A stretch of 26,455 bases of DNA from Pseudovirgaria hyperparasitica. Taxonomy: Eukaryota; Ascomycota; Dothideomycetes; Acrospermales; Acrospermaceae. Both the position numbers and the translations under genes were made by a program. The stretch lies in NCBI RefSeq assembly GCF_010093815.1, contig NW_022985595.1:1-26455 (forward strand), given 5' to 3'. The first letter of the stretch is position 1, and each line of letters begins with the position of its first letter. Positions 1-9,517 of the stretch are shown piece by piece. The notes beneath the pieces were generated by a model. It did not search any database. It saw nothing but the letters and a program-made list of their open reading frames with translations, and was not told where the DNA came from.

Positions 1-390
1 TGGAGCTGCACTGTTATCAGTTCCATAGCGTTCTTCACAATCTTTAGCTTACCATGTCTGTCACCTCTGATGCTGGCAGCATGGTTTGTAGAGCTACTGG
101 TAGACAGTCCCGCCTAGATAAGTCTAGATATTAGAAAGAGCTTGGTATCGTGATTCTCATCATGTGTTCTTTGTGCTTCATTTATATACGTCCTCGACTC
201 ATCCGCCTCTTCCAGCGGTTCTATCGTCTGACTCTACGTCGCAGTGTGCCAGGTAATCGTACTCACCTCCTCCTTGCTTGAAAAGTCTACAGGATTATGC
301 GTGGTGCCAAAAATCATTTTTGCATAAACTCCCTGCGCCCTCCTAAGGGCGTTGACTTTCAGCTAGTCTCCGACAATCCAATACTAGCTA
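1..390. other. Outer flank of copy A, shared with the right arm
   Basis: This stretch lies outside the unit but is repeated, inverted, at 25769-26158 with three mismatches. On the minus strand it reads like a promoter/5' leader, with TATATAAA at 188-181. The right-hand equivalent leads into an open frame at 26198. A related gene may therefore start just left of this window, running leftward. No ORF of its own is convincing. Confidence 0.5.
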
Positions 391-932
391 ACGTCCCTCC
401 CTACGTCGCGAGAAACCCTGTGGGCCGAGATGCCTTCAATACTTTCAATCATAACAAATTGTCCTGTGGTATGGGACCTTGCAAGCTCTCGGGATAGAGG
501 CTTCACACCCTATACTACATTTCTACTTAATCTTGAGCGTTGTGATTATCTACGTGGCTTGATATCTAAAAATACAGCAAACCGCTTGATTAAAGTCTTG
601 CACCCGTCGACCGATTTATCATGCTTCAAGCTTTGCACTTCGTTGGAAAATCTACCATGTCGTAGCCAAATAGATAAAGGCCATATCCCGAGCTTTTTAA
701 GCAGACAACAGCGTCTTGTGTCGTGATACAGCAGCTTTTAGACTTAGCATCGAGCAGCGCCAAGAAATCGTCAGCACTGGTCATGTACTAAAAGCCGAAA
801 GAGTGCTAGATGTGGCTGAAGTCTTGCTTGCCCAAAACGTCTGTACCTTCAGTAGCCCGTAAAACCCGAGCGCCTGATGAGGCCTGACTTTACTCTAGCG
901 AGCCCTGCCCCATAAATTTGCACCGTCCTTCC
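391..932 (+). repeat. Outer terminal inverted repeat of copy A
   Basis: This segment matches the reverse complement of 4623-5167 along its length with many substitutions, roughly a fifth of bases by eye. Shared landmarks include GTCGCGAGAAACCCTG near the tip, CTCAAGATT/AATCTTGAGCGTT, AAACCGCTTGATT, CCATGTCGTAGC, AAGCAGACAA.AGCGTCTTGTGTCG and AAAACCCGAGCGCCT. Short ORFs inside are conserved between the arms only because the whole arm is duplicated. I do not regard them as genes. Confidence 0.85.
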
Positions 933-1267
933 TTGTCTACTAGCTTGGCTAAAGGGTGACTCGCTTGCGACACCTCGAAGGCCCGCATAGCCCTGTCATC
1001 TAGGCCAATGGGCTACGCTGTCCCTGCGCGTCGACAAACGACAGCAAAGCCGTCATGTAAATCCACGTGATCGACGCAACTGCAGCCTTGTGCACTTGAT
1101 GCAGCGGACGCTACTTCATCGAAACATAATCCCAGCATTCGTTTCACTCTGCTTGTAATACACGATGGTTACATCCATGCAAGAACACTAATTTACCCCG
1201 AGACTACAAGACCCAGCGAACGTGCGCCTAGTCCAACGAACCCGCCGAACTTAGTGTGCCCCTTACA
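933..1267 (+). promoter_or_regulatory. Upstream region of the HNWD gene inside the unit
   Basis: This is the stretch between the outer TIR and the HET-NACHT ATG, with an identical mirror at 24892-25226. It should contain the promoter. I see no convincing TATA box. Near 1020-1043, GTCCCTGCGCGTCGACAAAC weakly resembles the TIR tip and could be a relic of an older unit end, but the match is too poor to rely on. Confidence 0.35.
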
Positions 1268-4236
1268 ATGCACCTGCTAACGCACAATCCACACGGCAAC
1301 CTCATCGTCCAGACCTTTACGAACGAACCCTTGCCTCCATACGCGATACTTTCACATACATGGCATGAAGATAATAGTCAAGAGGTCAGCTTTGACGATC
1401 TACAGACGGGCCGGGTGCAGCAAAAGCATGGCTATGGCAAGATACGATTTTGCGAGCGGCAGGCTGTTGCGGATGGATTGCGGCACTTCTGGATCGACAC
1501 CTGCTGCATCAACAAGTCGGACAAAGCGGAAGAGTCTCAGGCCATCCAGTCTATGTTCCGCTGGTATCGCAATGCAGCTCGATGCTACGTCCACTTGTCA
1601 GACGTATCGGTGAAGCCAAAGAGAGATCAAGATGTGATCTCATGGGAGACAGCCTTCCGTAAAAGCCGGTGGTTCACCCGTGGCTGGACACTGCAAGAAC
1701 TTCTTGCGCCCAGCAAAGTAGAGTTCTTCTCAGAAGAAGAACACAAGCTAGGCGACAAGGAGACGCTCAAGGAACAGATTCGCAGAGCTACAGGCATCCC
1801 AAGTGCGGCGCTCGAAGGTGTTCCTCTTTCTGAGTTTACCGTCGAGGATCGGTTCCGCTGGAAAGGAGATCGCGAGACGACACGAGAAGAAGACGGGGCA
1901 TACTCGCTGCAAGGAATTTTTGATGTTAACCTAGCGCCTCTTTACGGCGAAGGCGCTGTGGGAGCATTTGAGCGTCTCAAGCGTGCAATCAGTCAGCTAG
2001 CACAGTGTATTTCAGACCTCCGTGGCACGAATCCGCGCGACGACAAGAAACGCATTCAGGATACAAAGGGCGGACTACTCGAAGATGCTTATCGCTGGAT
2101 CCTCTCCAACGAGACTTTCCGGCGCTGGCATAGCGATCTGCAGAGTCCACTACTATGGATAAAGGGTGACCCTGGCAAGGGAAAGACAATGCTACTATGT
2201 GGCATTATCAACGAGCTTGAAAAACCCGCAGCTTACACCGTCAACATAAGCTACTTCTTCTTCCAAGCAACCGACTCGCGCATCAACAACGCCGTAGCCG
2301 CACTCCGAGGGCTTCTATACTTACTTGTGATACAGCAGCCGTCGCTTATCTCTCACGTACGCAAGCATCATGATCAAGGTGGAAAGACCGTGTTCGAGGA
2401 TGCAAATGCTTGGATTGCCCTGACAGAGATCTTCACAGACATCCTACAGAGTCCCGATCTGGAGCCGACATTTCTAGTTGTTGATGCACTGGATGAGTGC
2501 GCGACCAATCTCCCAAAACTCTTGGATTTTCTTGTGAAAAGTTCATCTGCGCATTCCAAAGCCAAGTGGATTATATCTAGCCGCAACCGGTTTCTTATAG
2601 AGGAGCGACTGGAGCAGGCAGGGCGTAAAGCTCGGCTTAGTCTTGAGCTCAACGCTGATTCAGTGTCAACGGCCGTGCGGGCGTTCATTGGGTACAAAGT
2701 AGATCAGCTCACCGGGCAGAAACGATATGACGATCGAACTCGGCAGGCTGTGCTAGCACACCTGGAGTTAAATGCAAACGACACCTTCCTCTGGGTAGCG
2801 CTAGTGTGCCTAGACCTCGCAGGAACATCGAAACGACATGTGCGGAGGAAGCTTGAATCTATTCCGGCCGGACTTGATTCTCTATACGAGCGAATGATGC
2901 GGCAGGTCAGTGAATCCGACGACGCTGAAGTTTGCAAGCAGATTCTAGGAGTGTCTTCACTGGCGTATCGTCCGCTTAAACTAGCCGAGCTCGGGGCTCT
3001 TAGGGAGCCGCTGGATGGCCTCGTCGAAGATGCAGAGTCGTTAAGCGAGCTTGTCAGCCTCTGTGGCTCGTTTCTCACGCTACGAGACCGTACCATCTAC
3101 TTTGTGCATCAGTCCGCCAAGGATTTTCTCCTCGCCAAGGCCGCTAATAAGGTATTCCCTTCTGGCACAGGAGTCGCTCACCACGGCGTCTTTACAAGGT
3201 CACTTGAGATCCTGTCTAGGACTCTTCGTCGCGATATATATAAACTGAAAGCGTTCGGGTGTCTAGTTGGGGAGGCTCAACAACCAGATCCTGATCCACT
3301 AGCAGCTGCACGCTACTCCTGCGTTTACTGGATTGACCATCTGCGTGACTCGAACCTGCTTTCTTCTATGAGTCATGAGGCTCTTCAACATGGTGGCATT
3401 GTTGATATCTTCTTCCGAAGCAAGTTCTTATACTGGCTGGAGGCTCTGAGCTTGTGTGCAAGCATACCAAAAGGTGTGGTCTCGATGACTAATTTGCATC
3501 TTCTAATACAGGTACCGAATTTGGAAACAATCATTAAGACATATCACGCTAACAGAACCAGAACAAGCATGAGCCAACATCATTTACCGAGTTCCTATAT
3601 GATGCACACCGATTCTTTCTGTATCACAAAAGTGCAATTGAAACCAGCCCACTCCAGGCTTATGTTTCTGCATTACTGTTCAGTCCATTAAATAGCAAAG
3701 TCCGGAGGCAGTTCCAGCATGAAGAGCCCGACTGGATCACCGTTAAGCCAGTAATAAGCAGTAGCTGGAGCGCGTGTATGCAGACGCTCGAGGGCCATAG
3801 CGGTTATGTCAAGTCCGTGGTGTTCTCGCACGACTCGACGCGGCTGGCATCAGCGTCATTCGACAACACGGTCAAGATCTGGGATGCGAGCAGCGGAGCG
3901 TGTGTGCAGACGCTCACCGTCGGAACATGCATTCAGAACCTCTCATTCGACTCTACCGGCTCGCATCTGTATACTGATATTGGCAAGATTGCTATCATCT
4001 CTCCACCAAATTCCCAACCAATTACTATTACAGATCCCCAACACCCTGATTTCTGCGATATAGGTGTTGAACCAGGAGGAATATGGATCACTTGCAGTGG
4101 GAAAAATGTTCTTTGGGTCCCATCAGAGTATCGAAGATGGTGTTCATTAGTGCATGGAAACAGGGTTGGCATTGGTACTGGATCCGGAAAGGTGTGGTTC
4201 TGCAATCTGACCGCTAAGGCTGACAAGTCCATATAG
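1268..4236 (+). CDS. HET-NACHT-WD40 (HNWD-type) NLR protein, copy A
   Basis: Predicted 974-residue STAND/NLR protein of the family that includes Podospora HET-D/HET-E, which trigger cell death on non-self fusion. Exons are 1268-3511 and 3556-4236 around a 44-nt GT-AG intron. Splicing restores the frame and the family-typical linker ending in EEPDWITVKP. HET domain: AILSHTW at 26-32, WIDTCC at 75-80, RGWTLQELLAP at 138-148. NACHT: Walker A GDPGKGKT at 300-307, Walker B-like VVDALDEC with D406 and D409-E410. One canonical WD40 repeat lies at about 823-868 (LEGHSGYVKSVVFSHDS, TVKIWDASSGAC), followed by the degenerate C-terminal tail typical of this family. I chose ATG 1268 (MHLLTHNP) because HET domains usually begin MRLL-like and the frame upstream has only GTG. 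A WD array cut to one repeat is unusual. No stop or frameshift is present. Confidence 0.93.
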
Positions 4237-4622
4237 AAACTAAAATCAAGTCACATGGAATTAAATAGACATAAAATTAATCATAAGGAATATTCATTCG
4301 ATTCTAAGAATTAAGCTTCGCTCGAGCTTTACTGTGGATCAATTTGGTTATGTGTAAACACGTCAAGGGCTTCTTGCCACATTGGGTTTCTCGCCACGCA
4401 GGGAAGGACTCCTGGCAGACAGGCGATGGGCTAAGGCCATAGATTGCGAGCTGTGTATCGCATAAAGCTGCAAATATCCCCTCACGTGCAAATAGCACAT
4501 GGTGGTGTGTACTGTGGACCACTGACTTCGAGTGTCCCTAGACAGGTTAAGCTTGTACGGGGTCGATATGGCCGCTTTCTTGTGTTCCCTAGATAAGGAC
4601 AAGCGACCGCTGGTGCTCCGTA
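4237..4622. other. HNWD 3' flank inside copy A
   Basis: AT-rich just after the stop codon (4237-4310), consistent with a 3' end. A relic TIR tip follows (4330-4409), then about 210 bp without a gene. The mirror is 21537-21922. Confidence 0.5.
4330..4409 (+). repeat. Relic third copy of the unit's terminal sequence
   Basis: GGGTTTCTCGCCACGCAGGG at 4384 followed by AAGGAC matches the tip at 5150-5165 (GGGTTTCTCGCGACATAGGG then AGGGAC) in the same orientation. The preceding 50 bp also align (for example CAATTTGGTTATGTGTAAA with CAATTTGTTGTGATTGAAA). It looks like the end of an older, nested member of the same repeat family, closer to the HNWD gene than the present TIR. The mirror is 21750-21829. 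Confidence 0.6.
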
Positions 4623-5167
4623 GTGGGGCGGTACAGATCTTTGGGGTAGGGGCCGCTAGGGTCAAGTCAGGCCTTGTGAGGCGCTCGGGTTTTAAAAGAT
4701 GCTTAAGCTATAGCTAGCACGTCTTGGTCAACCAGACTTCAGCCACATCTAGCACTCTTCTGGCTTTTGATACATGGCCATTGTCGACGAGTTCTTGGCG
4801 CTGCTGGACACTGAGTCCAAAAGCTGCTGTATCTCGACACAAGACGCTATTGTCTGCTTAAAAACCTCGGGATACGGCCTCCATCTATTCAGCTACGACA
4901 TGGTATATTTTTAAACGGAGTGCAGAGCTTAAAGCGTGATAAATCGATCGAATGGTGCAGCACTTGAATCAAGCGGTTTATTGTATTTTTATATATCAAG
5001 CCACACAGACAATCGGAACGCTCAAGATTGAGTGGAAGTGCAGTACAAGATATGGAGTCCATATCCCGAGAGATTGAAAGTTCTCAGACCCCAGAACAAT
5101 TTGTTGTGATTGAAAGTGTTGAAGGCATCTCGGCACGCAGGGTTTCTCGCGACATAGGGAGGGACGT
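4623..5167 (-). repeat. Inner terminal inverted repeat of copy A
   Basis: This is the inverted, diverged partner of 391-932. It ends in GGGAGGGACGT at 5167, next to TA. The divergence between the two TIRs of one unit contrasts with the near-identity of the two arms, so the TIRs are much older than the arm duplication. Confidence 0.85.
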
Positions 5168-5308
5168 TAGTGCCCCAGAGATGGCCGTTGTGCATCAATG
5201 ATACTAGTGTACTGCCGGTGAGTCTTTCAGTCACTTTTCTGCCTCGAGTGAAGCGTAGCATATTCTACATTACGAAAAATTCAGATCAGATATGTCCGTT
5301 TGATATAG

Positions 5309-7666
5309 CTAGCGCTTCAGTCCACCCATAGCTTTTCTGAACGTTTCTAGGCCTTTCTCCAACATATTTTTCCTAGACTCCAGACGAAGGCGCTGTTGCA
5401 TGATCTCAGGAGGCTCAGCAGCGACGAACTCGATTTCTTTCTCCGTCATTTGTGTCACTACTAGAGGCGAAAGAATGTTTTCAGGGAGGGGTTCGACCAA
5501 GTGGCGCTCAATGACAGCCTTAGTGACGGCGTTGACGAAGTACTTCATCTCATCTTTGTAGAACGCACGCTCAATATCAAGAGCTTCCTGGCTTGAGAAG
5601 ACGTCCATATCCAGCTCGATCGCTTTATTCATGGCCTCTGAGAGCTTTCCAGGGTCAATATGCGTACTTATGTCGTTGTAGCGATCATACGTGCTGACTT
5701 GTGAGGCTTCTGAGGCTTTCTTCGTGATTTTCTCGTGTTTGCGTTGACGCATCTTCTGTACCGTGGTAGTGAAGTAGTGGTTATAAGTAGTTGGATGGCG
5801 AGTTTTGTCCTTTAGGACCTTGTGCAGTTCTTCTTCCGCGCCGGTAAGAGCTTTGCTTAATGCACCATCCACATACAGAGTTGTAAGCCGGCCCTTGAAC
5901 TCAGATGGAGCGGCATCCCGGAGAACCACATCGATGAACTCCTTACAAGCAGTCGCAACCGTGTTAATATGCTGAGAAGCAATCTGCTCCCATGGCTGGG
6001 ACTGCTCCCAGAAAAGCTGTGATATCAGCATTGGCTGGAATGTGCCAGGAAGCTCGTAGCCACGGGAGCGCTCCAAAGTCTTCTTGACCCAGTCGATGGC
6101 TTCTTGACGTGTAAGCTTCGTGGGCTTGGGAAGAGACATGAGCTCCCGGTGTTCATCGAGATTACCAAGCTCTTCCTGCGCTTTTATATCCTCTTTGATT
6201 TCTCCCTCTCCGTCACCAGGTCCGGCTCCGAATGCGTATTTATGACCCCTCAAGCGCATATCGTTGGCGAAGGTGATGTTGAGGTGTTGGATCACAGCTC
6301 GAAAGCGGCGGATATTCTCGGATGCATCAACAGCAGCGTCCTTGTTGATTGGTCCGAAAAACGACGACTCGTAATAGCCCTTGGTAGCAGAATTCAAGAT
6401 GTCGCTGATGCGCATGCTGATCTTCATCAGAACCATGCGCTGCTCATGAGTGGTGTTGCGCTTGTCGCCTAGCTTCACAAGCTCTGCAATTGTACCCTGA
6501 AGCTTGTGAACTATTTCGTCCTTCAAAGAAGGAAGCTCCTTGATCAAATGATTGAGTAGCACTTTACTGAGACGCTCGCGCAAGGAGTTAATGCCAACGC
6601 ACTCACGGGGTAGGTCCGCGTAGCGGCCCTTGTTAAAGAACATGTCCTCGTCTGCGTTGCGTTGCTCAAAGGAGAACTTCATCTGATTATCACCACGATT
6701 CTTAAGCATGTGCCAACCGCGCTCCAAGTAAATATCCTTGTTCTGGACCAACTCGATCCAGGTCAGTTCATTATCAGTGCCTTCACGGAGGAAGTCAGGC
6801 TTGGTGACGATGCCAAGGGTACGACGACCCTGGTCGTCGATCTTGCGGCAATGGTCCAGAATAATTTGATTAGCGTAATCGTTCTTTGCGCTCACCACTG
6901 CCAAAATGATGGTACGCGGGTTTTTCATGTACTCCTTAACCAGGTTCAGGATCAGCTCTTTATCGATCTCTGTCTGTGCTTTGTTGGTTGCATGGATGAG
7001 ACCCGGAAGGTCCACGAGAGTACTAGCCATTCATTAGTACGCCTTTAGCATATCGGATGAATGACATACAGTTGAGGCCTGGCTGGACCAGTGATCTCGA
7101 CCGACAGCACATCACGAGAGAATGCCCTTGAATTGATCCCACCTACAACCCCTAGGCCCATCGCTAGTGTCGCCTCTTCGATCACATCTGGAAGCTGACT
7201 GAAGTCGTTCATGGACTTGCTGAACGATTTGAGCTTGGCTTGCTCCGACTTTGGGCGAAGCTTGTCTGGAGTGATCGTGATTGTGCTGGTGGACGATGCA
7301 GAACGACGGAGGATGATCTAGAAGTCGTTAGCATAATACCTGGGGCATTTGAGATTTACTCACTTCAGTCGCAAATCTCGTACACAGGTTTTCCTTACGA
7401 GGAAACGGAATCTCGGTGATAGCCTCAAGTACAGAGCTTTTACCGGATGACTGGTCACCGCAGACTACAAGCTGGGGTAGTTCCACAATACCACTGAGAC
7501 CTGTACGTCGCAGCTTGTCTACGATATCCATAACTTTCCGCTGATCTGCAGACTGTAAAGCGTGCAGTGAGCTTGTAGTGACAGAGTCCGGGTCGATAGG
7601 CACTGTCGATGTGGTTGACATCTCGACGCCTTCAAAATCGGAGTCGCTAGACGTGCCACTTGCCAT
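5309..7666 (-). CDS. Dynamin-like (Mx/Vps1-type) GTPase
   Basis: Three exons (7666-7364, 7317-7070, 7022-5309) with introns of 46 nt (GTGAGT...TAG) and 47 nt (GTATGT...TAG) give a 754-residue protein. Dynamins bind GTP, oligomerise on membranes and drive fission or remodelling. Large GTPase domain: P-loop GDQSSGKSS at 70-78, switch region CTRFATE at 95-101, DLPG at 188-191 (split from its leading TLV by intron 2), TKPD at 257-260, and LKNRG near 290-294. The middle/stalk follows, then a C-terminal GTPase effector domain (about 660-754). I chose ATG 7666 (CAAATATGG) because an in-frame ATG at 7858 would add 64 residues with an odd hydrophobic stretch, more likely 5' UTR. No breaks are visible. 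It ends 140 bp from the left arm. Confidence 0.93.
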
Positions 7667-8286
7667 ATTTGTGAACAAACTCTTTTTGTAGGCGAAGCAG
7701 ATAACACTGTCGAGTTGAAGTGGTACGGAAGAGATAGTTGGACGAGCAACAGAGTGACTTAGAGATGGATCCAAAGAGGCTGCCGCAGTGAGTGCGAGGG
7801 AAATAGACAGCAAGGCGATTGCTGCGGAATTACATCTTCGCTTTTTGCGATGTACCAAGGATCTATTGACATCTTGCGTTACACTGCTTATCCCACGAGT
7901 TGTCTTAAAAAAACAAAGGAAAACAGTCAGCAGCCCTGTCCCAACAACTGAGTAGAACTTTTTGAAAACGTGGCCATTTTAGTGGACACATCCCCCCTTC
8001 TTCCCCCTATACCTGCTTTGCAGTTCTCGCATTTCTCTGGATCTACGTATCTGCTGGCTTGCATAACATGCATGACCACAGTTCAGCGCCTCAAACGCTT
8101 TACATCCCTGTAGCGGACTGGATCATGCATTGCGGGATGAAAAAGCTGCTTTCTATCTGCGAGCGAGACCAAGCCAGCCATCGGGATAAGACAGTCATCG
8201 GTGATCTGGGCTTGGTTCTCCACATGTTGGCACACCGTAGTAGACTTTCTCGCTTCTGGTGCTTCCGTGGCTGCTAGATACTACTG
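7667..8286. other. Upstream region of the dynamin-like gene
   Basis: This holds the 5' leader and presumed promoter of the minus-strand dynamin-like gene. Runs such as CCCCCCTTCTTCCCCC (7990-8005) are pyrimidine-rich on the plus strand. A 72-codon plus-strand frame at 8059-8277 has no recognisable features and starts at TTG. I do not call it a gene. Confidence 0.4.
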
Positions 8287-8640
8287 CTAGAAATCGCAAC
8301 GCGGTTCTGATTGGCAATGGCACAAAACAAACGGGGCCTCTAGACCTCCAGGAATCATCTTCGCAACGGTCTCTGAGCCTGCATGTAAAGCGCGGCGTCC
8401 AGCCTCTAGATCATACTTCGATTCGTTTAGCGATGTTATCTTTCCTGATCTAGGAAGACCACTGAGTCCGGTTACTTCGACTGCGTTCTTGTTGCCAGAC
8501 ACTAGTTCCCGGCATATAGTATCTTCTGCAGCACCGACTGTTATTGTCGCTCGTGTAGGTTGGGACATTATGTCTAAAGGCATTTCAACAGGAAGGGGGG
8601 CGAAAACGCAAAAACAAACTTTTGTGAGAAGTTCATGCAT
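8287..8640 (-). CDS. Small hypothetical ORF with a P-loop-like motif
   Basis: An ATG-initiated frame of 117 codons that I do not recognise. It contains GLPRSGKIT, which fits the G-x4-G-K spacing of a Walker A loop but has Ile in place of the Ser/Thr usually following Lys. No Walker B or other nucleotide-binding motif follows. It stands alone between the dynamin-like gene's promoter and a stretch without genes. It may be a chance frame, or a remnant of a larger ATPase or GTPase. Confidence 0.22.
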   Translation of the reverse strand: MHELLTKVCFCVFAPLPVEMPLDIMSQPTRATITVGAAEDTICRELVSGNKNAVEVTGLSGLPRSGKITSLNESKYDLEAGRRALHAGSETVAKMIPGGLEAPFVLCHCQSEPRCDF

Positions 8641-9256
8641 TCAGTATCATTAGCCCATAGGTTTGGCTTACACGCCACTCCGACAGTTGTTCACCGGAAT
8701 CGAGGAATTCAAACACCTGTATATGCGCGGAATGCGAAGAGAAGCACTGCACTGCAAATCATGCTGCAGCTCCCTCTGTTCCTTTCTACAGAAGAAGTGG
8801 CTAGACGCTTCGTTACTTGCGACAGTTTCTCTCGACTGCCGCTGAGGTTGGAATGGTGCCGCATAGCAGCGTTCTCGACGCTCCTCCGGATGCTGATCAC
8901 GATACCAAGATGGAGGTGATTGTCTAGGAAGACCCGACATCTTATACCATTAACGCAGAAGCATGGTGGTGGCATGCCAACAGGAAGAGACGTGGAACGT
9001 TCACTTGGTCTAGACCGTTGCAATCGGAAAGTGCGACCACTGGCTCCCTCACGACGTTCTGCAAGACTTTGCCATGATATACGCAGCTTTGACGCTAGTC
9101 TACTCCAGCGGACTTACAACTTTCAGAGTCTGCAAGTCTCCGCGTTAGGTTGCCGAGACTCACCGCCTACCGTGTTGTAAAACTACACACACACAGGTAC
9201 CGATCACAGAGCAATTTAGTAGAGTACCCTAAAGACCCATGCGACAGAGCCTCTCA
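8641..9256. other. Stretch without a supported gene
   Basis: Short frames occur on both strands (8635-8919 plus, 8668-9023 minus). They overlap each other and show no motif. I see no repeat or RNA gene here. Confidence 0.4.
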
Positions 9257-9517
9257 CTAATGCTCTCTTGATCGGAGGATTATCCGGCTGTGAGTGTTGA
9301 TTTGGCGTGGCGGTGTTGGGGTACGCTTCATGCGCGACGCACTACCCGTATCTCTCGTACTACGTTTCTGCTTCTTCCTTGGTACTGCTTTTTGTAAAGC
9401 CTCACGCTTGCCTGTAGAGGACTTTTGTATAGCTGTCTCATGATCGCGAGTTTGCCTTTGGCCCTCTCCCTCAGTCATGTAGCGGCGAAACAGGGATGAT
9501 TCATGCCATGCTGCCAT
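9257..9517 (-). CDS. Small basic hypothetical ORF
   Basis: From ATG 9517 (MAAWHESSLFRRYM) there are 86 codons to the stop at 9257. The second half is strongly basic and Ser/Thr/Pro-rich (RKKQKRSTRD, KRTPTPPRQ), like a nuclear or nucleic-acid-binding tail. I recognise no family. The frame stays open for 25 codons upstream to a TTG, so it may be the last exon or remnant of a longer gene. Confidence 0.25.
   Translation of the reverse strand: MAAWHESSLFRRYMTEGEGQRQTRDHETAIQKSSTGKREALQKAVPRKKQKRSTRDTGSASRMKRTPTPPRQINTHSRIILRSREH

Larger units (their letters stand above)
391..5167 (+). mobile_element. TIR-bounded unit carrying a HET-NACHT-WD40 gene, copy A
   Basis: The unit is 4777 bp. It begins ACGTCCCTCCCTACGTCGCG at 391 and ends with the inverse (GGGAGGGACGT) at 5167. 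TA lies on both sides (389-390 and 5168-5169), as expected for target duplications of Tc1/mariner/pogo-type elements. The terminal inverted repeats are long, about 540 bp, and clearly diverged from each other. No transposase is inside, so it would be non-autonomous. The cargo is one intact NLR-type gene at 1268-4236. An alternative is that two solo copies of a dispersed repeat landed on either side of a host gene. The matched TA-flanked ends favour one unit. Confidence 0.6.
1..5169 (+). repeat. Left arm of a 5.17-kb inverted repeat
   Basis: The reverse complement of this segment is found at 20990-26158 with the fixed pairing x to 26159-x. I compared many stretches by eye and saw four mismatches (left/right: 72/26087, 209/25950, 252/25907, 5162/20997), with no indel and identical proteins in both copies. 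The inner limit is sharp: after the TA at 5168-5169 the two sides are unrelated. The arm starts at the window edge, so the true outer limit is not visible. This was not an exhaustive alignment. Confidence 0.97.

Noticed and set aside
297-726. Two overlapping frames (66 and 98 codons), perfectly conserved at 25433-25862
   Set aside because: Conservation comes from the arm duplication. They lie across or inside the TIR, overlap each other and have no recognisable features.
1256-1267. Earlier GTG start for the HNWD gene
   Set aside because: GTG is not a normal nuclear start, and ATG 1268 gives the usual HET-domain beginning.
3512-3691. 811-codon version of the HNWD protein ending at 3691 and a separate WD40 gene at 3778
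   Set aside because: A 44-nt intron joins both into one family-typical protein. The tail coded by 3512-3691 in the first frame is nonsense.
5022-5261. 79-codon minus-strand frame at the left arm's inner end
   Set aside because: It crosses the TIR boundary into the spacer and is absent as such from the right arm.
7667-7858. Longer dynamin start with a signal-peptide-like stretch
   Set aside because: Family members are cytosolic, and ATG 7666 has a good context and gives the expected N-terminus.
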